Shown here: positions 7,555 through 14,056 of the stretch, piece after piece
Layout of the letters: each line of letters opens with the position of its first letter
Position numbering within the stretch: position 1 is the stretch's first letter
Source of the DNA: DATJYV01 sp035499415
GTDB lineage: Bacteria > Bacteroidota > Ignavibacteria > UBA10030
Assembly: GCA_035499415.1 (NCBI GenBank)
Contig: DATJYV010000066.1
Coordinates: 1-17,262, forward strand
Direction: 5' to 3'
DNA length: 17,262 bases
Translations under genes and position numbers: made by a program
The notes under the pieces: model-generated
Told to the model about the DNA's origin: nothing
The model's input: only the letters and a program-made list of their open reading frames with translations
Databases searched by the model: none

Positions 7555-7787
7555 AGCCCCAGGATCTCGAAGCCGTATTTCCCCAGGCGGTATTTGTACC
7601 GCCCGGCCTGCAGGGCCTCGCTCGGATGGCTTCCGTACGCAAGAATGAATCTGTGCCTGTTCAGCCCACCTTCGAGGCTTAAGCTGCTTCCCGGAAACAC
7701 TTTGCCCTTTTCGCTATCCTCGGCATGGAATTCCCCCGACGGCTCTTGTCTTTCCATATCCTCTGTTGATTTCCATTTCGCTTTCAT
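7551..7787 (-). CDS. Small hypothetical protein coupled to pirin
   Basis: A 78-residue polar protein. The N-terminal part is acidic and hydrophilic (KSTEDMERQEPSGEFHAEDSEKG). The C-terminal part is more ordered (SLEGGLNRHRFILAYG, GRYKYRLGKYGFEILGL). Its ATG overlaps the pirin TGA as ATGA, and the AAAGAGA at the end of pirin can serve as ribosome-binding site, so translation is probably coupled. I recognise no family and no catalytic motif. Codons end mostly in G or C, like the neighbours, which supports coding. A role together with pirin is inference from position only. Confidence 0.5.
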   Translation of the reverse strand: MKAKWKSTEDMERQEPSGEFHAEDSEKGKVFPGSSLSLEGGLNRHRFILAYGSHPSEALQAGRYKYRLGKYGFEILGL

Positions 7788-8710
7788 CTCTCTTTGTTCG
7801 AATGCCCCCGTTCCTTGATGAACGTGCCGCTCCGCAGTTCGACATACGCTTTTCTGAGCTCTTCCTGCGTGTTCATTACGATCGGTCCCTGCCAGGCGAC
7901 CGGCTCTTCCAACGGCTGACCCGAGACGAGCAGAAACCTGACGCCGTCATCGCCGGCCTTTACCGTCACCTCATCGCCGTTATCAAACAGCACGAGCGAG
8001 CGATTCCCCGTCATATCCATGACCGCGCCTTCGCCCGACCCTACCCTGTCGGTCTCGACCGGACGCGGGTCGGATGCATCGCGGAACGATCCGGTACCGT
8101 CGAAGACGTACGCAAATGCGTGGCGGTCGGTTTCCACTTTCAGGGTCTTCCGCTTCCCGGGCGGGACCCAGACGTCGAGATACCTCGGATCGGCCGCGAT
8201 GCCCTCGACGGGACCGCGTTTGCCCCAAAATTCGCCGCAAACGACGCGGACTTTTGTGCCGTCATCGTCCGTTATCTCCGGTATCTCCGTCGACGGAACA
8301 TCCTGGTATCGCGGATGCGTCATCTTCATCGATGATGGAAGATTCGCCCAGAGTTGAAATCCGTGCATTCGTCCCTTTGTATCTCCTTTGGGCATTTCCT
8401 GATGCAGAATACCGCTTCCCGCAGTCATCCACTGAACGTCGCCGGCACCGAGCGACCCCCGATTTCCAAGGCTGTCGCCGTGATTGACCGTTCCCGCAAG
8501 CACATACGTGATCGTTTCGATTCCCCGGTGGGGATGCCATGGGAATCCCGCGAGATAATCCTCGGGATGCTCATTCCGAAAGTCATCGAGGAGAAGAAAG
8601 GGATCGTAATCGCCGGTGTCCCCAAATCCGAATGCGCGTCGCAATCGTACACCCGCTCCCTCGATCGTCGGTTGTGATTGAACAATTCGTTTAACAGGCC
8701 TCAACGACAT
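7784..8710 (-). CDS. Pirin-family bicupin protein
   Basis: A 308-residue cytosolic protein with the two-cupin pirin fold. The metal ligands of the N-terminal cupin are all present: His59 and His61 in FPWHPHRGIET, His103 and Glu105 in SGILHQEMP. The intervening GDVQWMTAGSG and the following FQLWANLPSSMKMTHPRYQ are family signatures. Pirins bind Fe(II) and some have quercetin 2,3-dioxygenase activity or act as redox-sensitive co-regulators; which applies here is unknown. The start ATG 8710 has AAGGAG 5 bases upstream. It heads a unit with the small ORF(s), the four-helix membrane protein and the DUF1905 gene, and an extended -10 promoter candidate lies about 70 bases upstream. Confidence 0.93.
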   Translation of the reverse strand: MSLRPVKRIVQSQPTIEGAGVRLRRAFGFGDTGDYDPFLLLDDFRNEHPEDYLAGFPWHPHRGIETITYVLAGTVNHGDSLGNRGSLGAGDVQWMTAGSGILHQEMPKGDTKGRMHGFQLWANLPSSMKMTHPRYQDVPSTEIPEITDDDGTKVRVVCGEFWGKRGPVEGIAADPRYLDVWVPPGKRKTLKVETDRHAFAYVFDGTGSFRDASDPRPVETDRVGSGEGAVMDMTGNRSLVLFDNGDEVTVKAGDDGVRFLLVSGQPLEEPVAWQGPIVMNTQEELRKAYVELRSGTFIKERGHSNKER

Positions 8711-8776
8711 GAACGCTCCTTACTATTCTGAATGTGAACGGTACGCAACGAACGGTGAGATTTATTGCCCACCGGG

Positions 8777-8785
8777 AGTATAACA
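8777..8785 (-). promoter_or_regulatory. Candidate extended -10 promoter for pirin
   Basis: Read on the minus strand, this is TGTTATACT, matching the extended -10 form TGnTATAnT. It lies inside an AT-rich patch (a T7-GG-A7 palindrome just upstream) in the 130-base gap between pirin and the DUF3574 gene. It leaves a leader of roughly 60 bases before the pirin ATG. No good -35 is visible, which an extended -10 can tolerate. Confidence 0.4.
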
Positions 8786-8840
8786 ATTTTTTTCCAAAAA
8801 AAGTTTTCGCCTTCGCCGTCAGCCGCGAATGTTGTTCAAA

Positions 8841-9257
8841 TCAGTAGCTCGCGTTCGCGAGAGACGTCACCCGCAGTACCGATTCCTGGCGGAACCGCTT
8901 CTTGTATTCTGCGATGATCTGCTGGATCACCGCGTCCCATGCCGGAGAGATTTCATGCACTTTTTCGATGGTGAACGTCTTCTCCTGGATGATTCTTCCA
9001 TCTTCCGCCTTCCATTGACCCTCTCCGTTGAGGACGGTGAAACCGTTTGGAAAACGCGGCGTCACGATTTCGCTCAGGAAGACGCTCCACGATGAATCCG
9101 AAACAAAAGCGGAATCCCGGATGTTCCGGCCAAAATAGAGCCGCTCGACGGCTACATCTCGTCCCGAAGTCATCCGCCAGGACGGGGAGCAATTGATCGA
9201 CGAAATGACCATCGCGATCACGCAGATTGCATTTCTCATCGTGGATCGCATTTCCAT
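8841..9257 (-). CDS. DUF3574 family exported protein
   Basis: A protein of about 138 residues. The N-terminus (MRNAICVIAMVISSINC) is a signal peptide, possibly of lipoprotein type, though the residues before Cys are a weak lipobox. The body follows DUF3574 closely: VERLYFGRNI, SDSSWSVFLSEIVTPRFPNGFTVL, GQWKAEDGRIIQEKTFTI, then YKKRFRQESVLRV. The function of this family is unknown. I chose ATG 9257 because it overlaps the tag stop as TGATG; ATG 9239 would give a cleaner signal peptide and is a fair alternative. It is the last gene of the VOC - tag - DUF3574 unit. Confidence 0.83.
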   Translation of the reverse strand: MEMRSTMRNAICVIAMVISSINCSPSWRMTSGRDVAVERLYFGRNIRDSAFVSDSSWSVFLSEIVTPRFPNGFTVLNGEGQWKAEDGRIIQEKTFTIEKVHEISPAWDAVIQQIIAEYKKRFRQESVLRVTSLANASY

Positions 9258-9856
9258 CAACTGGTCAGCTTCGCGGCGTGTGTCGGGAATTTCGGGTGCC
9301 GGAAGCAACTTGACGAGTGGTCATTCACCAGCCCTGTCGCCTGCATGAATGCGTAGCAGATCGTCGAGCCGACAAACCGAAACCCCCGTGCGCGAAGGTC
9401 ACCGCTGAGATTGTCGGACTCCCGGGTGCGCGCCGGAACGCGTCTGAATGTGCGGTGCGAGCGAACGAGGGGTTTACCGCCAACGAATCGCCACACGTAG
9501 CGGTCGAACGATTTGAATTCCTTTCGGATCTGTAGAAACGCCTTCGCGTTCGAGATGGAACTGTTAATTTTGAGCCGGTTCCGGACTATCCCGCTGTCTT
9601 TCATGAGTCGCGCAACCGTCCGGGCGTTGAAACGCGCGACTTTCACGGGGTCGAATCCTGCGAACGCTCTGCGATAATTTTCCCTTTTAGCGAGGATCGT
9701 CGACCAGCTGAGACCTGCCTGCGCTCCTTCGAGTATCAAAAATTCGAAAAACACCCGGTCGTTGTGCACTGGAACTCCCCATTCCCGGTCGTGGTATGCA
9801 ATGTCAAGATCCGATTTAGCCCACGAACAACGGTTGCGGTGAGTTTTTCGTTGCAT
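9257..9856 (-). CDS. tag: DNA-3-methyladenine glycosylase I
   Basis: This enzyme excises 3-methyladenine from alkylated DNA as the first step of base-excision repair. The 199-residue protein carries the Tag signature throughout: RCSWAKSDLDIAYHDREWGVPVHNDR (split here by function: Cys10 and His22 for zinc), EGAQAGLSWSTIL with Glu43 in the base-binding pocket, KRENYRRAFAGFDPVKVARF, GIVRNRLKI, and GFRFVGSTICYAFMQATG. The C-terminal zinc ligands His180 and Cys184 lie in NDHSSSCF. Length matches the family (about 190 residues). ATG 9856 is 27 bases after the VOC stop; the ribosome-binding site is weak. The stop overlaps the DUF3574 start. Confidence 0.95.
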   Translation of the reverse strand: MQRKTHRNRCSWAKSDLDIAYHDREWGVPVHNDRVFFEFLILEGAQAGLSWSTILAKRENYRRAFAGFDPVKVARFNARTVARLMKDSGIVRNRLKINSSISNAKAFLQIRKEFKSFDRYVWRFVGGKPLVRSHRTFRRVPARTRESDNLSGDLRARGFRFVGSTICYAFMQATGLVNDHSSSCFRHPKFPTHAAKLTS

Positions 9857-9883
9857 TGGGACTGTCGATGATCGTGAGAATAC

Positions 9884-10336
9884 TTATCGTCGACGCGGCC
9901 GACGAGCTCGACGCTGAGGTTTCCGCTGGGGTTTCGGCTGTCGAGAAGTTTTCGCCTTGCGTTCAAATTCTGTGAGTGAGAGAGTATTCCCATCCGGGTC
10001 GGTGAACCAAGCGATTCGGGCACCGCTCGGCGACCGCCAGATCCCGTGCTCGTCCTGGTCCATTCCTTCGTACCGTCGAAATTGCACCCCTTTGCCGACG
10101 AGGTCAAACACCGAGCTCTGGATGTCGCGGACTGTCCAACCAAGGACTGTGTAGCCGGCGGGCTGGAGTACCTGGACCGCCGCAACGCGCAGCATTGTGC
10201 CGCCGGCGTCGAAGACAAGCGCATAAGGATCCTCTCCGACGAGACGAAGGCCGAGTGTTTCGCTGTAGAATTTTTTTGCCTTGGGTGGGTTGGTCGTCGC
10301 GACGAAGGAAATGAGCTTACTCTTGCGAAGCGTCAT
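9884..10336 (-). CDS. VOC (glyoxalase/bleomycin-resistance fold) protein with strongly basic tail
   Basis: A 150-residue protein. Residues 1-124 form one vicinal-oxygen-chelate module pair (KLISFVATTNPPKAKKFYSETLGL at the start, ARIAWFTDPDGNTLSLTEF at the end). Only the final Glu looks like a typical metal ligand; positions where glyoxalases carry His hold other residues, so the reaction cannot be predicted. The last 25 residues (from KAKTSRQPKPQRKPQRR onward) are mostly Arg, Lys, Pro and Gln and look like a nucleic-acid-binding or disordered appendage. ATG 10336 has GGAGG nine bases upstream. It precedes tag in what looks like one transcript. Confidence 0.87.
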   Translation of the reverse strand: MTLRKSKLISFVATTNPPKAKKFYSETLGLRLVGEDPYALVFDAGGTMLRVAAVQVLQPAGYTVLGWTVRDIQSSVFDLVGKGVQFRRYEGMDQDEHGIWRSPSGARIAWFTDPDGNTLSLTEFERKAKTSRQPKPQRKPQRRARRPRRR

Positions 10337-10372
10337 GAATCAATGCCTCCGGCTTCTCATTTTTGACAAAGG

Positions 10373-10408
10373 AATATACAGAATTGGAGTGATAAGTTGC
10401 GAGCGCAA
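10373..10408 (-). promoter_or_regulatory. Candidate promoter/operator for the VOC - tag unit
   Basis: On the minus strand a TATATT (10373-10378) could serve as -10. The stretch where the -35 would fall contains the perfect dyad TTGCG-AG-CGCAA (10397-10408). A dyad at this place is typical of a repressor operator. The -35 itself is poor. The site lies in the 113-base gap between the GH3 stop and the VOC start, 36 to 72 bases before the ATG. Confidence 0.3.
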
Positions 10409-10449
10409 ATCGGGGTCACGATGATAAAAAGGACAACAGCGTATGGGAG

Positions 10450-11841
10450 TTACTTCAGAAGGACGACCGGCCTGGTCGAAGCTCTCCCTTGCGATCGGAG
10501 CCGAACGTAGTAGACGCCCGAGCTGAGCCCGCTCCCGTCGAGGGTGAGCCGGTATACCCCGGCTGCCTGGTCACCGTTGAAGAGCGTGCGTATTCTTTGT
10601 CCGAGCGCCGTATAGAGCGCGACTTCGACCGGGCCGCTCGATGGAATCTGATACTCAATCGTCGTCACAGGGTTAAAGGGATTCGGATAGTTCGCGACCC
10701 GGAGGTCGGTCGGCACAACTCTCCCCTGCGCAAAGGGCTCTGAAACTTTCGTGACAGAATACCGGTTTTTCAAGTTGGAAATCCGATTGTACGCCTCGTC
10801 GATGCGGGCCATGGAGATGCGTCCCTGTTCGACCTTCGACTCGAGCGTATCGATCATCTGCCGCACGAGCGATTGGTTGTTCAGGGTGTTGTTCACGTAA
10901 AGCAGGATGTCAACCCCCGCGTTGATCGCGTGTTCCGCGGCGTCCCAGTCGCTGTAATGATCCGTAATCGCTCCCATGTTGTAAAGGTCGTCGGTGACCG
11001 CGACCCCGCCAAAACCGAGAGAGTCGCGCAAGAGGCCCTGCACCGTCGCGTAGGAGAGCGACGCCGGATAGACGCTGTCGATGTGGGCGTTGAAAAGATG
11101 CCCGACCATGACAATATCGACGCTGTTTGTCCCGAGGAGCTGGCGGTACGGAATGAGCTCATTCGACGACCACGTGTCGGTGATGTCGGGAAGATTATAG
11201 TGCGAGTCTTCTGTGGCGCTCCCGTGGCCGGGGAAGTGCTTCAGCGTCGTGATGAGGCCGGCGGCATGGAACTGGTCGATGAATGCCTGCGCATGCGCCG
11301 CGACGGTCATCGGGTCGGCGGAGAAGCTGCGACCGTAGTAGCCGATTGCCGGACTGCTGGGGTTCACGTTGACGTCGACCACTGGCGCGAAGTTGACGTT
11401 CATTGCGCAATACTGCATCCAGGAGGCCATCAGCGCCGCCTCTTTCCTGGTGGAATCGATGGAATTAAACGTCGTCCCCAGGGTGTATGCGGTGTATGTC
11501 GATGCAAATCCGTCGGAGGCATTCAACCGCGCCACCTCTCCGCCCTCTTCATCCGTCGCGATGAACGGCGGCGTCTCGGCGGCGTTCTTGATCTGCATCA
11601 TGAATTGCTGGATCTGGAGAGGCGAAATCAAATTGCCATTCGCGTACGAGACGATGACCCCTCCGAGATTTCTGGTGCTGAGGTCCGCGAGGAGCGTGTC
11701 GGTGATGGAACTGCCGATGAAGCCGACGATAATCATCTGTCCGAGTTTTCTGCGGAGTGCATCGTCCGCAACGGCGGGAGAACGTACGACGGACAACAGT
11801 AGCAGGAAGGAAACGAGGACCCGGCAATATCTGAAATTCAT
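10450..11841 (-). CDS. Secreted GH3 beta-N-acetylhexosaminidase-like protein with T9SS sorting domain
   Basis: A 463-residue protein starting at ATG 11841. Signal peptide at 1-25 (VSFLLLLSVVRSPAVA). The glycoside hydrolase family 3 domain (about 28-360) has NagZ hallmarks: LGQMIIVGF, FIATDEEGGEVARL, KHFPGHGSATEDSH (201-214, with the Asp212/His214 catalytic dyad), and VAVTDDLYNMGAI holding the nucleophile at Asp284. Residues 384-463 are a type A type IX secretion sorting domain (NYPNPFNPVTTIEYQIP, ALGQRIRTLF, GVYYVRLRS). This predicts transport across the outer membrane and surface release or anchoring. That differs from classical cytosolic NagZ used in murein recycling, so the likely substrate is external chitin or peptidoglycan amino sugar. 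Its ATG overlaps the DUF1353 stop as ATGA. Confidence 0.93.
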   Translation of the reverse strand: MNFRYCRVLVSFLLLLSVVRSPAVADDALRRKLGQMIIVGFIGSSITDTLLADLSTRNLGGVIVSYANGNLISPLQIQQFMMQIKNAAETPPFIATDEEGGEVARLNASDGFASTYTAYTLGTTFNSIDSTRKEAALMASWMQYCAMNVNFAPVVDVNVNPSSPAIGYYGRSFSADPMTVAAHAQAFIDQFHAAGLITTLKHFPGHGSATEDSHYNLPDITDTWSSNELIPYRQLLGTNSVDIVMVGHLFNAHIDSVYPASLSYATVQGLLRDSLGFGGVAVTDDLYNMGAITDHYSDWDAAEHAINAGVDILLYVNNTLNNQSLVRQMIDTLESKVEQGRISMARIDEAYNRISNLKNRYSVTKVSEPFAQGRVVPTDLRVANYPNPFNPVTTIEYQIPSSGPVEVALYTALGQRIRTLFNGDQAAGVYRLTLDGSGLSSGVYYVRLRSQGRASTRPVVLLK

Positions 11842-12374
11842 TTTTGTCGCGGCAGACGTTTGAGAGGGCTGACGCTTCCCGGCCTCCTCGTAATCCAGGA
11901 TGCGAGCGAGACTCGATTTCGATGCCATGTTGGGAACGCGGGCCACGTGGCGCGAGGAGGCCGCATCCGTGTGACGCCGAGAAGTTTGAGCCGCTTGTTT
12001 TCCCACCAGGCCCATCCGCCGAAAATTCGAACGCCCGCAAACAGGGCGAGCCGCTTCCACGCGGGGACATTGAGCGTATTCATCGCCTCCAGGAATACTG
12101 CGTCGGCTTCGGCGCGTTTCTTCGTTTGCTCCCAGTAGAGCCAGTCGTGCACCACGGCGGCCGGACCATAGACGCTCCATTTTGGCAGGAGGACCGTCAG
12201 CGGAGACGGGATCGATGCGAAGTCGGTTTCAAATCGTTGGACAACGGTGATCGTTCCCGGATTCGGATCGACGAGCGACCGGTAGCGAAATCCCTCCTCA
12301 AGATACCAGGTAAACCCGTCAGCCATGGGCGAGACGATGAGTCGGTCGAGAAAGTCGGGACCGGGCCGTTTCAC
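11838..12374 (-). CDS. DUF1353 protein
   Basis: A protein of about 178 residues. The DUF1353 core is clear: FETDFASIPSPLTVLLP, YGPAAVVHDWLYWEQ, KRAEADAVFLEAMNTLNVPAWKRLALFAGVRIFGGWAWW. The conserved HDWLY and the regular Asp/Glu suggest a small metal-dependent or structural fold; the family occurs in phage and bacterial genomes and has no settled function. The start is uncertain: GTG 12374 (VKRPGPDFLDRL) includes the full domain, TTG 12416 would overlap the cyclase stop as TTGA, and ATG 12326 would cut into the domain. The C-terminal tail (after about residue 125) is basic. The stop overlaps the GH3 ATG, so the two are probably translationally coupled. Confidence 0.8.
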   Translation of the reverse strand: MKRPGPDFLDRLIVSPMADGFTWYLEEGFRYRSLVDPNPGTITVVQRFETDFASIPSPLTVLLPKWSVYGPAAVVHDWLYWEQTKKRAEADAVFLEAMNTLNVPAWKRLALFAGVRIFGGWAWWENKRLKLLGVTRMRPPRATWPAFPTWHRNRVSLASWITRRPGSVSPLKRLPRQK

Positions 12375-12412
12375 GCCGGCTCTTTCATTCTGAATCCAAT
12401 ACGCATATTCCC

Positions 12413-13090
12413 TCAATTCAAGAAATCCTGCTCCTCCGCCTGAACGAACGCCCGCACCGGAAAAGAGCCGAAGTGTTTCACCTTCACGGGCACGGCAAAA
12501 AATCTGCATGAGCCCTCCGGCACGTGCTCCAATCCGCACAAATGTTCCACAATCGGGATTCCCGCGCCGAGCAACGTTGTGTGGACGGGCCGCCGACCGT
12601 CAGCGGTGTCGTCGATGTTGTACGAGTCGATACCGACGATCGCGGCTTTCCCCCCGGCGAGAAAGTCAGCGGCATCGGCTGTGAGATAGGGATGCCCCTC
12701 GAAGTATTTTTCCGTCCTCCAGTTTTTATCCCAACCCGTGTGCACCAGAACCGCTTTTCCGTCGACGCTGAGTCCTTTCATCTGATCGGCCCGGATCGCC
12801 CTTCCGCGACCCGTCGCCCGTACCATCACCACCGGAACGTTGGCAAGCGATTCGAGCGAAAGATCAGAAAGATCCTTCCCTTTTTCGAATCGATGGAACG
12901 GACTGTCGATGTACGTCCCCGTGTTCGCGACCATCTCAATTCTCCCGATGTGGAACTCCGTCCCTTCCGTATATCTTTCTCGGGAAGCTCTTCTGCCGAG
13001 ATGTTCGCTGATGACCGGCCCCGGGAGGCCTTTGTACGTCACCATTCCGTCCTCGACTGTGTGGCTGATATCAACGAATCTCCGGCTCAT
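12413..13090 (-). CDS. Cyclase/kynurenine-formamidase-like protein with altered metal motif
   Basis: A 225-residue protein of the cyclase family (PF04199 type): FVDISHTVEDGMVTYKGLP, the region ANTGTYIDSPFHRF (55-68), VLVHTGWDKNW, YLTADAADFL, IVGIDSYNIDD and HTTLLGAGIPIVEHL. The usual metal motif is HxGTHxDxPxH; here both first histidines are replaced (Asn56 and Tyr60), while Asp62 and His66 remain. Family members hydrolyse amides or cyclic compounds such as N-formylkynurenine. With this motif the metal set and the reaction are uncertain. ATG 13090 lies 8 bases after the stop of the PH-domain gene, whose end supplies AAAGGA as ribosome-binding site. Confidence 0.87.
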   Translation of the reverse strand: MSRRFVDISHTVEDGMVTYKGLPGPVISEHLGRRASRERYTEGTEFHIGRIEMVANTGTYIDSPFHRFEKGKDLSDLSLESLANVPVVMVRATGRGRAIRADQMKGLSVDGKAVLVHTGWDKNWRTEKYFEGHPYLTADAADFLAGGKAAIVGIDSYNIDDTADGRRPVHTTLLGAGIPIVEHLCGLEHVPEGSCRFFAVPVKVKHFGSFPVRAFVQAEEQDFLN

Positions 13091-13098
13091 TCCCGCGG

Positions 13099-13656
13099 CT
13101 ATCCTTTCCGCTGCGCCGATTGGATCATCTGGTAGACGTGGCTCGCATTGTCTACCAACTCAAAGGCCGGCAGGGAAGATTGACTGGAGCCGGGCCATGA
13201 CGTGTTGATCATAAGCGTCTGTATGCCGCTGAAGCTTCCGAAAACAATCGTTCCGCGCCCATCGGCTCGCAATTGTACCGACACTTCCGGAGTCGATTTG
13301 AGATTAAATGCCTTGAGCGATCGTCCGAGGACGCCGGAAAGGATGAGCGCCCGTTCGCCCGTCAAGCCGTACACCGTGTGGCTTCTCCGCACCATGTCGT
13401 AAAAAAATCTTCCCACAACGATGTAGAGCGCGACCAGCAAAAAGGCTCCACCGAAGAGCAGGAAGAACGAAGGCGCTCCCTGGGAATACGCCATGTATTC
13501 CCAGAAGAGTGCAAATCCGCCCCACAGCAGACTGAAAGGAATCATCATGGCATCCGACTTTCGCAGCACCAGACCGGTCACAGGCCGGCCGGTCCATTGA
13601 AGCGATTCGCCTGGCTGTAAGAATTGAGAGAGCGCTTGTTGGTCATCTATTTCCAT
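13099..13656 (-). CDS. Bacterial PH-domain membrane protein
   Basis: A 185-residue protein. The N-terminus has the pattern GESLQWTGRPVTGLVLRKSD, typical of YdbS/bPH2-related proteins. Two transmembrane helices follow (MIPFSLLWGGFALFWEYMAY and FFLLFGGAFLLVALYIVVG). A cytosolic PH-like beta domain comes after a basic turn (VRRSHTVYGLTGERALILSGVLGRSLKAFNL). The role is unknown; related proteins are implicated in envelope homeostasis. ATG 13656 has GAGGA four bases upstream. It is the first gene of the PH - cyclase - DUF1353 - GH3 unit, preceded by a 400-base gap. Confidence 0.83.
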   Translation of the reverse strand: MEIDDQQALSQFLQPGESLQWTGRPVTGLVLRKSDAMMIPFSLLWGGFALFWEYMAYSQGAPSFFLLFGGAFLLVALYIVVGRFFYDMVRRSHTVYGLTGERALILSGVLGRSLKAFNLKSTPEVSVQLRADGRGTIVFGSFSGIQTLMINTSWPGSSQSSLPAFELVDNASHVYQMIQSAQRKG

Positions 13657-13722
13657 CCGATCCTCGCCGGTAGATTAAAACCTTCCATCACTCTGTAAAT
13701 TCTAAGAAATGAAGAGTCCCTT

Positions 13723-13750
13723 GGAACGACTCAGCCGGATGGGTCGTTCC
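13723..13750. repeat. Inverted repeat upstream of the PH-domain gene
   Basis: Perfect 8-base arms GGAACGAC (13723-13730) and GTCGTTCC (13743-13750). As plus-strand RNA the stem grows to 10 pairs with one G-U and an 8-base loop. Neither strand has a T-run directly after it, so it is not a classical terminator. It lies 67 to 94 bases upstream of the PH-domain ATG, where it could be an operator or leader hairpin, or an outlying part of the structured element next to it. Confidence 0.55.
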
Positions 13751-13822
13751 GGGCAGAGCAGTGCAACTCAAAAATATAAGAAACTCTCACCGAATCCGGT
13801 AGGAACTTGTCGCGGCCGTCGC

Positions 13823-14027
13823 GTCCTCCATTCGAAGGGCTCTAACGTAGGAAGGAAGCATCCTGCTGAACCTGCTTGCCCCGCACATCGACACGGGGTT
13901 TCAGCATCTGATGGTCACGGACCCCGAAGCTCCGCTCAAAGCGGATGCATCCGCCTGCCTCTCACGACTGACCTCGGGGCAGGCCTCTGGCGCAGAGTTC
14001 GGGGTGGCGGTTGCTTGAATGGAGGAC
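13823..14027. repeat. Structured 205-bp element with terminal inverted repeats
   Basis: Perfect 11-base inverted ends GTCCTCCATTC (13823-13833) and GAATGGAGGAC (14017-14027), with three more pairs after one bulged base. Inside are a 7-pair stem TGCTGAA/TTCAGCA (13864-13870, 13900-13906) enclosing CCCCG/CGGGG (13879-13883, 13894-13898), and an 8-pair stem ACCCCGAA/TTCGGGGT (13921-13928, 13998-14005). The latter encloses three hairpins: TCCGC/GCGGA (13931-13945), GCCTGCC/GGCAGGC (13953-13984) and CTCTG/CAGAG (13985-13997). No convincing ORF lies in it on either strand. It is either a MITE-like or dispersed repeat or a structured RNA; orientation unknown. It occupies most of the 400-base gap 13657-14056, in which I otherwise see only the hairpin at 13723-13750 and a small CTCCC/GGGAG hairpin at 14029-14051. 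Confidence 0.7.
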
Positions 14028-14056
14028 ACTCCCGTCACGCCAGGTGGGGAGCAAGA

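Noticed and set aside
10873..11802. 309-residue plus-strand ORF opposite the GH3 gene
   Set aside because: It is a shadow rich in Arg and Val with no family pattern; the minus-strand GH3 motifs are unambiguous.
13850..13860. GGAAGGAAGCA, identical to a conserved stretch of SRP 4.5S RNA domain IV
   Set aside because: The bases before it (CGTA) cannot form the closing UCC/GGA helix of the GGAA tetraloop, and the symmetric-loop partner (CAGG...AGCAGC) is missing. The match is probably chance.
13921..14005. Cloverleaf-like fold resembling a tRNA
   Set aside because: The acceptor-like stem has 8 pairs, there is no TTCRA-type T-loop, no D-loop GG and no sensible anticodon arm, so it is not called a tRNA or tRNA pseudogene.
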